Assembly (NCBI RefSeq): GCF_004402785.1
Contig: NZ_SOFP01000047.1
Span: 62,001-126,000, forward strand
Source: Cryobacterium algoritolerans
GTDB taxonomy: Bacteria; Actinomycetota; Actinomycetes; Actinomycetales; Microbacteriaceae
Direction: 5' to 3'
Length of the DNA: 64,000 nt
In this document: positions 44,378 to 54,049 of the stretch, piece after piece
Numbering within the stretch: the stretch's first letter is position 1
How the letters are laid out: each line of letters opens with the position of its first letter
Translations under genes and position numbers: made by a program
Notes under the pieces: generated by a model
What the model was told of the DNA's origin: nothing
Databases searched by the model: none
Seen by the model: the letters and a program-made list of their open reading frames with translations, nothing else

Positions 44378-45108
44378 ACCCGCGCCGCACCCTCGCTACC
44401 GCCGGGCGCGTGCTCAGCCAGATCCGCCACGACCCGCGCACGATTGTGCTCCTGCTCGTGGTGCCCAGCCTGCTGATCGGCCTGCTCGCCTGGATCTTCT
44501 CCGACACCCCCGTGTTCGACACCGTCGGCCCGGCGATGATCGCGCTGTTCCCGTTCATCGTCATGTTCCTGGTCACGAGCATCACCACCCTCCGGGAACG
44601 GCGCACGGGAACACTCGAGCGGCTGCTGTCGATGCCGCTCGGCAAGGCCGACTTCATCATCGGTTACACTCTGGCCTTCGGCCTGCTCGCGGTGCTACAG
44701 TCCACGGTGGCGGTCGGCTACTCGGTCTGGGTCTGCGGCCTGTCGATCAAGGGCTCGGTCTGGTTACTGCTCGCGGTCGCGGTCGCCGACGCGGTGCTGG
44801 GCACGTCCCTCGGGCTGCTGGCCAGTGCGTTCGCCCGCACCGAGTTCCAGGTCGTACAGTTCATGCCGGCGCTGGTCTTCCCGCAGGTCCTGCTCGGCGG
44901 CATCTTCCTCCCACGGGACCAACTGCCCGATGCCCTCCGCGCCATCAGCGACTGGCTCCCGCTCTCACACGCGATCGACGCGCTGCAGGCCGTCGCCAGT
45001 GATTCGCAGGATGCCGGGTACGTCGGTGGCGAGCTGCTGATCATCGGCGCGTGGATCGTCGGCGCGGTCGTGCTCGGCTCGATCACCCTGCGCCGCAAAA
45101 CCCCCTAG
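44374..45108 (+). CDS. ABC-2 type exporter permease
   Basis: 244 residues, six spans. ALFPFIVMFLVTSITTLRER, GTLERLLSMPLGKADFIIGY and QVLLGGIFLPRDQLPDALRA are typical of ABC-2 permeases of the DrrB/YhgE group. GTG start overlaps the ATPase stop. The frame upstream of 44374 is not coding. The 140 bp after its stop, up to the next gene, hold only Ser/Pro-coding-like repeats and no gene. Confidence 0.88.
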   Translation: MNPRRTLATAGRVLSQIRHDPRTIVLLLVVPSLLIGLLAWIFSDTPVFDTVGPAMIALFPFIVMFLVTSITTLRERRTGTLERLLSMPLGKADFIIGYTLAFGLLAVLQSTVAVGYSVWVCGLSIKGSVWLLLAVAVADAVLGTSLGLLASAFARTEFQVVQFMPALVFPQVLLGGIFLPRDQLPDALRAISDWLPLSHAIDALQAVASDSQDAGYVGGELLIIGAWIVGAVVLGSITLRRKTP

Positions 45109-45252
45109 CCTGCCGCTAGCCTCCCCCCACCGGCCTCCCTCCACCGGCCTCCCCCTCTCGCCGCCGAAACCTGGTCGAACTGTGAGTTGAGCACCGTTTC
45201 GGGGCCGAAAACCGTACCGAAGTCACCGTTCGGCGAGGATGAGGGCGGGGAA

Positions 45253-46725
45253 CTAGCGGTCGGCAAGCACCTGCTGGAGCCAGCGGTAGGAGGACTTGGG
45301 TGTGCGCTTGCGGTTTCCATCGAGGAAGTCGACGTGGACCAGGCCGTAGCGCTGGGTGTAGCCGGCCGTCCACTCGAAGCCGTCGAGCAGGGACCGCACC
45401 ACGTAGCCGCGAAGGTCGACGCCGTCGGCGACGCCCCCCGGCGCGACGGCGTCGAGGGCTGCGATGAGGTGCTCGGCGAGGTAGTCGATCCTGGCCGGGT
45501 CGTCGACGGCGCCGTCCCGATCCGCCGCGTCGGCGAAGCCTGCGCCGCTCGCGGTGATGTACACCGGTGGAAGCCGGTCACCATAGCGGGTGTGCAGTTC
45601 GCCGAGGGCCACGCCCAGGTACTCGGGGGCGATCGCCGCCCCGGCCCCGGTGACCGGGAACTCGCGGAACGGGATGACGTGGAACGGGAACGACACGGTC
45701 GTCTCCGTCTTCCCCGGGTACCGCGGCGGGCCGGCCGGGGTCTTCGGCGCGGCCGGGCCGGCCTTGATCCGGGACGGCTGCAGGTAGTTCAGCCCGTAGA
45801 AGTCGAGCGGCTGGTGGATGGTGCGCAGGTCATCCGGGTCGGTTTCGAGGAGCATTCGCAGGTCCAGCGCATACGGCTCGGGCGGCTCGGGGTAGCGGCC
45901 GAGCAGTACCGCGTCGGCGAAGAGGCGGTTGTGCAGCACGTCGAACAGGACGGCGGCGACCTCGTCGGCCTCCCTGCCGCTATCGGCCTGCACGGGCGTG
46001 TGCAGGTTGGCGATGCCGATCCGCCCGCCAACGTCGGCCGCCCGAAGTCCCTGCACGGCGAGGCCGTGGCCGAGAAGCTGGTGGTGCGCGGCCGGCAGGG
46101 CGGCGAAGCGGCGGGTCTCCCCCGGTGCATCCGTGCCGAGTGCATACCCGTTCAGGAAGACGGTGGCCGGGTCGTTCAGGGTGATCCAGGAGTCGATCCG
46201 GTCGCCGAAGACCTCGCCGAGCATGTGCGCATAGTCGCCGAAGCGCAGCGCGGTGTCGCGGCCGAGCCAGCCGCCGCGCAGCCGTAGCGGCGTGTCCCAG
46301 TGGAACAGCGTAGCCATCGGGCTGATCCCGGCGGCGAGCAGCCCGTCGAGCAGCCGGTCGTAGAAGGCCAGGCCGGTTCGGTTGAGCGCGCCACGGCCGT
46401 CGGGTTGCACCCGCGACCAGGCGAACGAGAACCGGTAGGCGTCGGCGCCCAGTTCGCGGAGCAGGGTCACGTCCTCGTCGAGCCGGTGGAAGTGGTCGGC
46501 GGCGACGGATGCGTTCGACCCGTCCATTATCCGGCCCGCCGTGGCGGTGAACGGGTCCCAGCTCGACTCGCCCCGACCGCCGTCCCTGGCACCACCCTCG
46601 ATCTGGAAAGCGGACGTTCCCGTGCCGATCACAAAACCGGCGGGCAGCCGGTCACCGAGTTCGCGGGCTCGGTGGGGCCACGCCCTCGCCGCGGGGGTGT
46701 TGCTGCGTGCCGGTTTGGTGCTCAT
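45253..46725 (-). CDS. GH1 family beta-glucosidase-like protein with altered active site
   Basis: 490 residues, full length for GH1. Opening FVIGTGTSAFQIEGGARDGG, then DAYRFSFAWSRVQPDGRGAL, ATLFHWDTPLRLRGGW and the C-terminal GYVVRSLLDGFEWTAGYTQR are typical. But the acid/base motif T-x-N-E-P reads TLNDP (about residue 183), and the nucleophile motif T-E-N-G reads TASG (about residue 390). Both catalytic glutamates are therefore missing, while substrate-binding residues remain. The protein is probably not a classical glucosidase. Last gene of a four-gene overlapping operon. Confidence 0.88.
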   Translation of the reverse strand: MSTKPARSNTPAARAWPHRARELGDRLPAGFVIGTGTSAFQIEGGARDGGRGESSWDPFTATAGRIMDGSNASVAADHFHRLDEDVTLLRELGADAYRFSFAWSRVQPDGRGALNRTGLAFYDRLLDGLLAAGISPMATLFHWDTPLRLRGGWLGRDTALRFGDYAHMLGEVFGDRIDSWITLNDPATVFLNGYALGTDAPGETRRFAALPAAHHQLLGHGLAVQGLRAADVGGRIGIANLHTPVQADSGREADEVAAVLFDVLHNRLFADAVLLGRYPEPPEPYALDLRMLLETDPDDLRTIHQPLDFYGLNYLQPSRIKAGPAAPKTPAGPPRYPGKTETTVSFPFHVIPFREFPVTGAGAAIAPEYLGVALGELHTRYGDRLPPVYITASGAGFADAADRDGAVDDPARIDYLAEHLIAALDAVAPGGVADGVDLRGYVVRSLLDGFEWTAGYTQRYGLVHVDFLDGNRKRTPKSSYRWLQQVLADR

Positions 46726-48035
46726 CGACCCAGGACTCTTTCCAGATAGCTGTTGCTGAAGCGGCGCTCCGGGTCGAGCCTGTCACGCACCCGGAGGAAA
46801 TCCGCAAACCGGGGGTAGGCCGGGCGGAGCGTCTCCGAGTCGCGGTAGTGCATTTTGCCCCAGTGCGGGCGCCCGTCGTGCGCGCGCATGATCGCCTCGA
46901 CGGCGTGGAAATACTCGGCAGGGTCTTCCCGGTGGTACCGGTGCACGGCGATGTAGCCCGTCTCCCGGCCCTGCGCGGTGGAAAGCCACAGGTCGTCCGC
47001 GGCGGCCGCGCGGACCTCGAGCGGGAACGAGATGCGCCAGCCGCGGGCGTCGATCAGTGTCCGCACCTCGCGAAGGGCTGCGGGAACCAGGTGCCGGGGC
47101 AGCGCGTATTCCATCTCGTGGAAGCGCACGGTGCGGTTGGAGATGAAGACGCGGTGGGAGGCATCCGTGTATTCGCGGCGGCCGGCGAGCCGTTCGGCGA
47201 GCCGGTTGAAACCGGGGACCGCGCCCGGCAGCGCCGTGCCGATGGCGCAGATCCCGCGGTAGACGCCGTTGGCGAGCAGTTCGTCGTCGACCCAGCCGGA
47301 GAGCCGGCCGACCGGTGCCCCGGACGCGTCTCCGGGCAGCCGGGTGTTGGTCTTGGTCAGGGCGCTGCCGGTGTGCGGGAACCAGTAGAACTCGAAGTGG
47401 TCGGCCGTTCGGGATCGTTCAAGGTAGCAGTCGAGCACCTCCTCGAGCGGCTCGGCGGTCTCGACCGCGTGCAGCAGGAAGCGGGGCACGCACTGCAGGG
47501 TGACGTCGACGAGGATGCCGAGGGCGCCCAGTCCGAGCCGGGCCGCCGGCAACAACTCGGCGTTCTCGGTGGCGCTGACGCGGAGCAGGCCGCCGTCGGC
47601 GGTGACCAGGGTCACCGCCGCAACCTGGGTGGCCAGCCCGCCGAAAGCGCCGCCGGTGCCGTGGGTGCCGGTGGAGGTGGCCCCGGCGATGGTCTGACGA
47701 TCGATGTCGCCCAGGTTGGCCAGGGCGAGGTTGTGGGGCGCGAGCAGGGCAGGCAGCTGGTGCAGCCGGGTGCCGGCGGCCAGGGTGACCTGGCCCAGAG
47801 ACTCGTCCACGGCGACCAGGCCGGAGAGGTCGTTCAGGTCAAGCTGCACCCCGGGGGCCACGGCGATGCCGGAGAAGCTGTGGCCGGAGCCGACGGCCTT
47901 GATCCGGAGGCCGGCTGCCGCGGCGGCAACCACTGCCCGCTGCACGGCGCCGACGCTCGTGGGGCGTTCCACCCGTACCGGCCGGACCGTCTCGCTGCCG
48001 GCCCAATTGCTCCATCTGGCACCGCTCGCGCTCAC
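46722..48035 (-). CDS. FAD-dependent sugar-1,4-lactone oxidase (ALO-like)
   Basis: 437 residues from GTG. VERPTSVGAVQRAVVAAAAA, then KAVGSGHSFSGIAVAPGVQL (His for covalent flavin in the FAD-binding PP loop), TSTGTHGTGGAFGGLATQVA and C-terminal HWGKMHYRDSETLRPAYPRF identify a D-arabinono/L-gulono-1,4-lactone oxidase family member. It overlaps its neighbours by 4 bp at both ends. The sugar substrate is not known. Confidence 0.88.
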   Translation of the reverse strand: MSASGARWSNWAGSETVRPVRVERPTSVGAVQRAVVAAAAAGLRIKAVGSGHSFSGIAVAPGVQLDLNDLSGLVAVDESLGQVTLAAGTRLHQLPALLAPHNLALANLGDIDRQTIAGATSTGTHGTGGAFGGLATQVAAVTLVTADGGLLRVSATENAELLPAARLGLGALGILVDVTLQCVPRFLLHAVETAEPLEEVLDCYLERSRTADHFEFYWFPHTGSALTKTNTRLPGDASGAPVGRLSGWVDDELLANGVYRGICAIGTALPGAVPGFNRLAERLAGRREYTDASHRVFISNRTVRFHEMEYALPRHLVPAALREVRTLIDARGWRISFPLEVRAAAADDLWLSTAQGRETGYIAVHRYHREDPAEYFHAVEAIMRAHDGRPHWGKMHYRDSETLRPAYPRFADFLRVRDRLDPERRFSNSYLERVLGR

Positions 48036-49267
48036 AGGAACGCCTTCCCTTCGCCGCGATAGGTGGGCAGCAGGTCCACCACACGTCCGTCGTCGACCAC
48101 TGCGAACTCATTCACGTGCTCGCTCGGCTCGCCGGATTTGGAGTGCCGCAGCCACACCCGGTCACCGACCCGGAGCCGCACGGCAGCAGCGCCGGTGACC
48201 GGCGACTGCACCTCGCCCGCCGCCTCCCTGGGAACGAAGGCGAGGCCCTCCGGCCAGGCCAGCCGCGGGGTGCGGTCGGGGCCGGCCGGCCCGGAGGCGA
48301 TCCAGCCGCCGCCGAGCAGGGTCGCGGTTGCGGCGGTCGGCTTGCGCACGACGGAGAGGGCGAATGCGGCCGCCGGCGCCGGCCGGAAGGTCGAGTAGTG
48401 GTCGAAGAGGTGCCCGCCGAAGAACCCGCTGCCGGCGGCGATGTCGGTCACCGAGGCGTCGTCGTGGGTGCTTTCCAGCGAACCGGTGCCGCCGCCGTTG
48501 ACGAACTCGAGGTTCGCGATCTCCCGCACCGCGGTGACGGCGGCGGCCCGGCGCGCGCACAGTTCCTCGCTCGAACGCCGCCGCATCCAGCGGATGCTGA
48601 GGCCTTCCAGCGGCTTGCCGGCCGGCCGGTCTCCGACGCCGGCAACCTGCGCCTCGTAGCCCATCAGACCGACGAGGATGAAGCCGGGCCGGGCGGCGAT
48701 GCCGGCGGCGAGCGCACGCGCCTCCCCCACCGTGTGCACCGGCGAGCGCCGGACGCCGACATGGCCGAGCACGGGAGCGTTCCAGCCGGCGTCCAGTTCG
48801 AGGCAGAGCCGGATGCTCTCCCGCCGTCCGGGTGGCAGCACCGCGTCGATGAAGTCGAGGTGTTCGAGCGAATCGACCATCAGGGTGACCTGCCCAGCCA
48901 GCTCCGCCGACCGGCCGAGGGAGCGGATCGCCCCACGGTCGGCTGTCGGGTAGCCGACGACGATGTCGGTCATCGTTCTGGCCAGCCACAACGCCTCGGC
49001 CAGCGTGTAGGCGAGCAGCCCCCGGTAGCCAGGCACTGCGAGGATCGCCTCGATCACGCCGCGCACCCGGATCGACTTGGTGGCGACCCGGATCGGGCTG
49101 CCGGCCGCGCGGGAGAGCAGGTCGACGGTGTTGTGGCGGAGGGCGCCGAGGTGTAAAGCTGCGACGGGCGTATCGAGGCCGGAGGTGGCCTCGGTGAGGG
49201 CAGGCCAGTAGCGGTCGGGGCTGAGCCAGGGCGTGGCATCCGCCCTGACCGACAGGTCGATGGCCAT
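48032..49267 (-). CDS. Alanine racemase-like PLP enzyme (D-amino-acid deaminase/aldolase type)
   Basis: 411 residues. TPVAALHLGALRHNTVDLLS, then SPIRVATKSIRVRGVIEAIL places the PLP lysine in the alanine-racemase-fold N-terminal domain; LCLELDAGWNAPVLGHVGVR and EFVNGGGTGSLESTHDDASV supply phosphate-binding residues. The C-terminal region has RVGDRVWLRHSKSGEPSEHV and resembles the metal-dependent D-threonine aldolase/D-serine deaminase branch. The ATG at 49267 overlaps the MFS stop by one base, so coupling is likely. Confidence 0.85.
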   Translation of the reverse strand: MAIDLSVRADATPWLSPDRYWPALTEATSGLDTPVAALHLGALRHNTVDLLSRAAGSPIRVATKSIRVRGVIEAILAVPGYRGLLAYTLAEALWLARTMTDIVVGYPTADRGAIRSLGRSAELAGQVTLMVDSLEHLDFIDAVLPPGRRESIRLCLELDAGWNAPVLGHVGVRRSPVHTVGEARALAAGIAARPGFILVGLMGYEAQVAGVGDRPAGKPLEGLSIRWMRRRSSEELCARRAAAVTAVREIANLEFVNGGGTGSLESTHDDASVTDIAAGSGFFGGHLFDHYSTFRPAPAAAFALSVVRKPTAATATLLGGGWIASGPAGPDRTPRLAWPEGLAFVPREAAGEVQSPVTGAAAVRLRVGDRVWLRHSKSGEPSEHVNEFAVVDDGRVVDLLPTYRGEGKAFL

Positions 49268-50598
49268 CAGCGCACCGCCTTCACCTTCTCCACGGCGATC
49301 GCCCCGGCGAAGGCGCACAGACCGGCCAGCACGAAGAGTCCCTGGAAGCCGCCGACCGCGGCCACTACGCCCGCGCCGAGCAGCGGCGCGACGGCCTGCG
49401 GCACGGCGGTGGCGATGTTCATGATGCCGAGGTCCTTGCCGCGCGTTGCCGGGTCAGGCAGCACCTGGGTGGCCAGGGCCTGGTCGACCGACAGGAAGGC
49501 CCCATAGCCGAGGCCGAGGATCCCCGCGGCCACCATCGCCGCAGACAGCTCGGGGATGAACGCGAGCATGACCGCGGCGACCCCCTGCAACCCGGCCGCG
49601 ACGAAGACGAAGAGCTTGCGCCGGTTCAGGACGTCGCTCAGACGTCCGAACACGATCGATGCCACGATCACGAAGACCATGTAGACCAGCGTCAGCAGGA
49701 TCAGGTCGTCCGCGGCGCTGGCATCGCCGAGCCCGAACATCAGGAAGTACAACAGCAAGGTGGTGCCGAGGGCGTTCCCGAAACTGACCAGCACCCGGCT
49801 GAGCAGGGTCCAGCCGAAATCCGGATGCTCGCGCGGGCTGATCCACAGGCCCTCGACGACCCCGCGGACGGTCACCCGTTCCCGCCGGGCGGGCAGCACC
49901 GCGTCGGGCAGCAGCAGGAACGGGATCGTGAGCAGGAGCAGCAGCACGGCCACGACCGCGTACCCGGCGAACTGGCCGGTGAACAGCATGGTGACGAGCA
50001 GCAGCCCCAGGATGGTGCCGACGGCCTGCGGTGCGGACAGCCAGCCGGATACGAATCCGCGCTGGCGCACCGGGACCTGGTCGGAAATCGTCGCGGTCAG
50101 CGCGGCCGTGAGCACGCAGAAGCCGGTGAGCGCCAGCGCCCAGCAGACGCCGATGCCGACGAGGGTCTCCTGCAGGCCGAGCAGCAGCAGCGCCGCCGCG
50201 AAGAGCACCGCACCGCCGGCGATCCAGGGCCGTCGGCGGCCGAACCTGCTCTCGGTGCGATCGGAGAGCGCCCCGGCCAGCGGATAGGCCACGATGGCGC
50301 AGGCGCCGGCGATCCCGGAGATGACACCGAACGCCACGACGCTGTCGATCCAGTGCTCCGGGTGCAGGCGGCGGTCGATCTGCGCGGGCAGCAACAGCTG
50401 GATCGGGGTGAGCTGCGCCATCCAGATGCCGAGCCAGGCCGTGGCGAAGGCGGCGATCCACCGGCCCGGCACCCGCCGGGTCGGTTCTACGAGCACGGCG
50501 ACGACCGTGGCGCCGGTGGCGCCATTCATCCGGCGGCCGGACGGCCGGGACGGGGCGGCCGGTGCAGCGCGATCGAGCGGGCCTGGACCATGAGACAC
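49267..50598 (-). CDS. MFS transporter (sugar-cation type)
   Basis: About 443 residues with 12 spans. Loop 2-3 reads YPLAGALSDRTESRFGRRRP, and loop 8-9 FGRLSDVLNRRKLFVFV, the MFS D-R-x-G-R-R type signature. QLTPIQLLLPAQIDRR near the N terminus resembles the sucrose/maltoside (SLC45) group. Start uncertain: GTG 50598 is used; ATG 50529 is possible. First gene of the overlapping operon with the racemase-like, lactone oxidase and GH1-like genes, suggesting uptake of a carbohydrate derivative. Confidence 0.85.
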   Translation of the reverse strand: MSHGPGPLDRAAPAAPSRPSGRRMNGATGATVVAVLVEPTRRVPGRWIAAFATAWLGIWMAQLTPIQLLLPAQIDRRLHPEHWIDSVVAFGVISGIAGACAIVAYPLAGALSDRTESRFGRRRPWIAGGAVLFAAALLLLGLQETLVGIGVCWALALTGFCVLTAALTATISDQVPVRQRGFVSGWLSAPQAVGTILGLLLVTMLFTGQFAGYAVVAVLLLLLTIPFLLLPDAVLPARRERVTVRGVVEGLWISPREHPDFGWTLLSRVLVSFGNALGTTLLLYFLMFGLGDASAADDLILLTLVYMVFVIVASIVFGRLSDVLNRRKLFVFVAAGLQGVAAVMLAFIPELSAAMVAAGILGLGYGAFLSVDQALATQVLPDPATRGKDLGIMNIATAVPQAVAPLLGAGVVAAVGGFQGLFVLAGLCAFAGAIAVEKVKAVR

Positions 50599-50750
50599 CT
50601 CACTCTTCACCGAAAAGAAGCGGGACGTTCGACCCTGTCGCCAGTATGCACCATGCCCGGGGATAACGAATGTGTCGCGTCGGAGATACCCGGGGTCACT
50701 GACATTGACTTTTGCGGCCATGACCCCTGGAATGGTTACAGGGGGAATTC

Positions 50751-52961
50751 ATGCTTCGGTCTCACTTTGGCGTATCGCGCCCCGCAGGCGCGCGACAGGG
50801 CCATCGACCGAACCCGGGCCGGGCCGTCGCTCCCGTTCTCGGCCTGATGTTCGTGCTTGTGTTCGGGGTCTGCGCGGCCGCCGCCGCACCGGCCGCGGCC
50901 CACGCCCAGTCCGGCCAGCCCCGGGCCGTGCAATCCGTCCCTGCCGACCCGGCGCCCACGCCCACCCCCTCGCCAACCCCTTCCCCGCAAAGCGCCCCGG
51001 CGACGGCACCAACCATCGACAGCCCGCCGGCCGGCAGTTTCGTGGGCAGCGGAAGTACTACGGTGTCCGGCACCCGGCAGGCCGGCCAGGAGATCCAGCT
51101 GTTGTCCCCGACCGGCGGCGATCCGCTCTGCATCGTGGCCGCGGGCCAGTCCACCGTCTGGACCTGCACCCGCGTCCCGCTGCCGAGCGGGCCTTCCGTG
51201 CCGCTGCGCATCGTCGTCACCGGTGAACCCGCCCTCGCGGCCGAGCAGGCCATCGCGGTGCTTGCGGCCCCGGTTGTCAGCGGCGGGCCCACCGGCGGCG
51301 GCGCCTCCAATGGCGTCGTGCGCGGGAGCGGCTACCCGAACGCATCCGTCATCACCGAATTGAGCAGCGGCCAGCGGTGCACCTCCACCGCCGACGGGGC
51401 CGGCGCCTGGTCGTGCACCTTCGGCGGCAGCCTGGCCAGCGGCCCGGTCGACGTGACCGCCGTGCAACAGACCTCGTTCAGCCTGCCGTCCTCGTCGAAC
51501 TCGAGCGCCCCCCTCACGCTCCGGTTCGACGTCGACGCTCCCGCCGCCCCCGGGCTGGCCTCCCCCTCCGACTCGGCGCGGTTACCGCTGAGCGGAGCGA
51601 CATATCAGGGTGCGGGTGAGGACGGCGCGACCGTCACGGTCTTCGCCGGGCCGTATTCGGTGTGCACGGTCGTGGTCTCCGGCGGCGCCTGGCGCTGCGC
51701 GGCCGGCGGAGTCGCCGCCGGCACCTACCAGGTGCGCGTCGTGCAGCAGGATCCGGCCGGCAACATGAGCGGTGGCAGCCCGGCGATCACCGTGTTCTAT
51801 GGCGACGCGCCGCCGCCGACGCCCAGTGCCGGGGGTGCGTCCGCCGCTCCCGTCGCACCGCCGTCCGGCGACGGGACGACCGAGGCCCCGGCTCCGGCGT
51901 TGCCAGCCCCGCCGCCGGACGCGGCGCTTCCGGCCCCGCCGGCGCTCCCTCCGGCGCACGGCCGGGATGCCACCGTGCCGCCGACCGGTCTCGCCGGCGG
52001 CTGGAACGACCCCACCCAGTTCGCGACGGCGGTGCTCCCGCCCGGCTCCGCCTTCTCCTGGCTGCAGGCCGCGCTCCTCGCGTTCGGGTGCCTGCTGCTC
52101 CTGGCGATCCCGGCCCGCCTGCTCAGCGGCACCATCGCTCGCGCTCGCGCGGGACGCCCGCTCTGGCCCCTGGCCCCGATCGCCGGCCGCAACCGCCCCC
52201 GAGACGACTTCGAGACCGCGCCGACCGTGCTCGTGAACCGCTGGCTCGTGGCCGGGGCGGCCCTGGTGTCCGCCGCGACCCTGGTGATGCTGTCGGGGCC
52301 GGTCGGCAGCCGGCCGGCCTACCTGAGGCTGCTGGTCGCCGTCATGATCGCCCTGCTCGTGGTCAACGGGGTCGGCGCTCTCGTGCCCCGATGGTGGGGT
52401 CGGCAGGTGCTCGGGCTGAACGTTTCCGTCACCTTCCTGCCGCGCTACCTGCTCCTCGTCGGGGTGTACGCTCTCACCTCGCGGGTTTTCGAGATCCACC
52501 CGGCGCTGCTGTTCGGGCTGCTCGGCAGCGTCACGATCGCGGCCGACTCCCGGCCGGAACGCCGCGGACAGCTCGCGGCGGTGCGCGCCGGGAGCCTGAT
52601 CCTGCTCGCCGTGGCGGGGTGGCTGGCGCTCGGGGTGTTGCCGCAGGCCATCGGTCTCACCGGCGCCTTCGGCGCTGAGGTCGCCAACAGCATCGTTCTC
52701 GCGGCGATCGGGTCCGCCGCCATCGTGCTGGTGCCGATCGGCAGCACGAGCGGGCGCAGCATCCTCGCCTGGTCGCCGCCGGTCTGGGCCGGCCTGACCG
52801 TGCTCGCCTTCACGATCATGTTCGCGGTGCTGTCGCCGACGATGACCCCGTGGCACGGCAATGGAACCATCACCTTGCTCTGGGTGGCGGCCGGCGCGTT
52901 TGCGGCGCTCAGCACCGGGGCCTGGGCGTGGCAGCGGTTCGTTGCCCCCGCGGTCGACTGA
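50751..52961 (+). CDS. Large secreted/membrane protein with Ig-like repeats
   Basis: 736 residues. A signal peptide (about 25-52) is followed by a TPTPSPTPSP linker and three bacterial Ig-like repeats (for example TIDSPPAGSFVGSGSTTVSG, VVRGSGYPNASVITEL and LSGATYQGAGEDGATVTVFA, each with paired Cys such as CTSTADGAGAWSC). Then comes an Ala/Pro-rich linker and at least seven membrane spans in the last 330 residues. AGGGGGAATTC precedes the ATG. It is a cell-envelope protein; the role is unknown. Confidence 0.8.
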   Translation: MLRSHFGVSRPAGARQGHRPNPGRAVAPVLGLMFVLVFGVCAAAAAPAAAHAQSGQPRAVQSVPADPAPTPTPSPTPSPQSAPATAPTIDSPPAGSFVGSGSTTVSGTRQAGQEIQLLSPTGGDPLCIVAAGQSTVWTCTRVPLPSGPSVPLRIVVTGEPALAAEQAIAVLAAPVVSGGPTGGGASNGVVRGSGYPNASVITELSSGQRCTSTADGAGAWSCTFGGSLASGPVDVTAVQQTSFSLPSSSNSSAPLTLRFDVDAPAAPGLASPSDSARLPLSGATYQGAGEDGATVTVFAGPYSVCTVVVSGGAWRCAAGGVAAGTYQVRVVQQDPAGNMSGGSPAITVFYGDAPPPTPSAGGASAAPVAPPSGDGTTEAPAPALPAPPPDAALPAPPALPPAHGRDATVPPTGLAGGWNDPTQFATAVLPPGSAFSWLQAALLAFGCLLLLAIPARLLSGTIARARAGRPLWPLAPIAGRNRPRDDFETAPTVLVNRWLVAGAALVSAATLVMLSGPVGSRPAYLRLLVAVMIALLVVNGVGALVPRWWGRQVLGLNVSVTFLPRYLLLVGVYALTSRVFEIHPALLFGLLGSVTIAADSRPERRGQLAAVRAGSLILLAVAGWLALGVLPQAIGLTGAFGAEVANSIVLAAIGSAAIVLVPIGSTSGRSILAWSPPVWAGLTVLAFTIMFAVLSPTMTPWHGNGTITLLWVAAGAFAALSTGAWAWQRFVAPAVD

Positions 52962-53047
52962 CCCAGGCAAGCCAGGGACGCACCCGAACCGGCGCCTGAG
53001 CGCGGGCGCGGTGCCGCGCCCTGCCCACGAGGCGCTATCGTCGGAGC

Positions 53048-53974
53048 GTGCGCCTCGGAGTCCTTGACGTCGGTTCGAATACCGTCCACCTGCTGGTCGT
53101 CGACGCGCACGCGGGCGCGCAACCGGTGCCGATGGCATCCGACAAGGCCGTACTGCGGCTGATGCGCTACCTCACCCCGGCGGGCGAGATCACCGAGGAA
53201 GGCTGCACGGCCGTTCTCGAGGCCGTGCGCAACGCAGCGGGAATCGCCCGACGCCACAGTGTCGACGACCTGCTCCCCTTCGCCACCTCGGCGCTCCGCG
53301 ACGCGACGAACGGGGCAGACCTGCTGGCCAGGGTTGAACGGGAGACCGGCGTGGCCCTGCAGGTGCTCTCCGGTGAGGACGAGGCCCGACTCACCTTCCT
53401 CGCCGTGCGCCGCTGGTACGGCTGGTCGGCCAGGGACATCCTGCTCTTCGACATCGGCGGCGGCTCGCTCGAGATCGCCGGCGGCGGAAACGAGATCCCG
53501 ACCGTCGCCGTGTCGCTCCCGCTCGGCGCCGGGCGTTCCACGATCGGCTTCCTGCACAACGACCCTCCGCTGCCCGATCAGGTCACTGCGCTTCGGAAGC
53601 ACGCGGCCGCCGTGCTCGCGGATGCAGTCAACGCCTTCGCGGGGCTCCCCACGCCCCACCACGTGGTCGGCTCCTCGAAGACGATCCGGTCCCTGGCCAG
53701 GCTGGCCGGCTCCACCTCGGAGGGTTTCGGCTCCGGAGAACGGATGCTGCTCGGCCGTTCCCAGCTCGCGGACTGGGTGCCGCGCCTGGCCCGCATCCCC
53801 GCCGAAGCCCGCCCGGCCCTGCCGGGAATCACCGCCGACCGCACATTTCAGATCGTCGCCGGTGGGATCGTGCTCGGCGCGGCAATGGCCGCCTTCGACG
53901 TGGCCGAGCTCGAGGTGTCGCCGTGGGCGCTCCGCGAGGGCATCATCCTGCGCTACCTAGACCACCTGGGCTAG
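53048..53974 (+). CDS. Ppx/GppA phosphatase family protein
   Basis: 308 residues from [22 protein letters not shown] is phosphate-binding loop 1; [16 protein letters not shown] is loop 2; [20 protein letters not shown] is also conserved, all of the exopolyphosphatase/guanosine pentaphosphatase fold. At about 310 residues it is the short actinobacterial type. TATCGT lies 6 bp before the GTG, so a leaderless mRNA is likely. Substrate may be polyphosphate or (p)ppGpp. Confidence 0.9.
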   Translation: MRLGVLDVGSNTVHLLVVDAHAGAQPVPMASDKAVLRLMRYLTPAGEITEEGCTAVLEAVRNAAGIARRHSVDDLLPFATSALRDATNGADLLARVERETGVALQVLSGEDEARLTFLAVRRWYGWSARDILLFDIGGGSLEIAGGGNEIPTVAVSLPLGAGRSTIGFLHNDPPLPDQVTALRKHAAAVLADAVNAFAGLPTPHHVVGSSKTIRSLARLAGSTSEGFGSGERMLLGRSQLADWVPRLARIPAEARPALPGITADRTFQIVAGGIVLGAAMAAFDVAELEVSPWALREGIILRYLDHLG

Positions 53975-54049
53975 CGCCGGTCGGGAGTGTCCGCCCGGGC
54001 CGCACACGTTTGGGGCATCCACTACACCGTCGCCGCCTAGACTCGGCGG

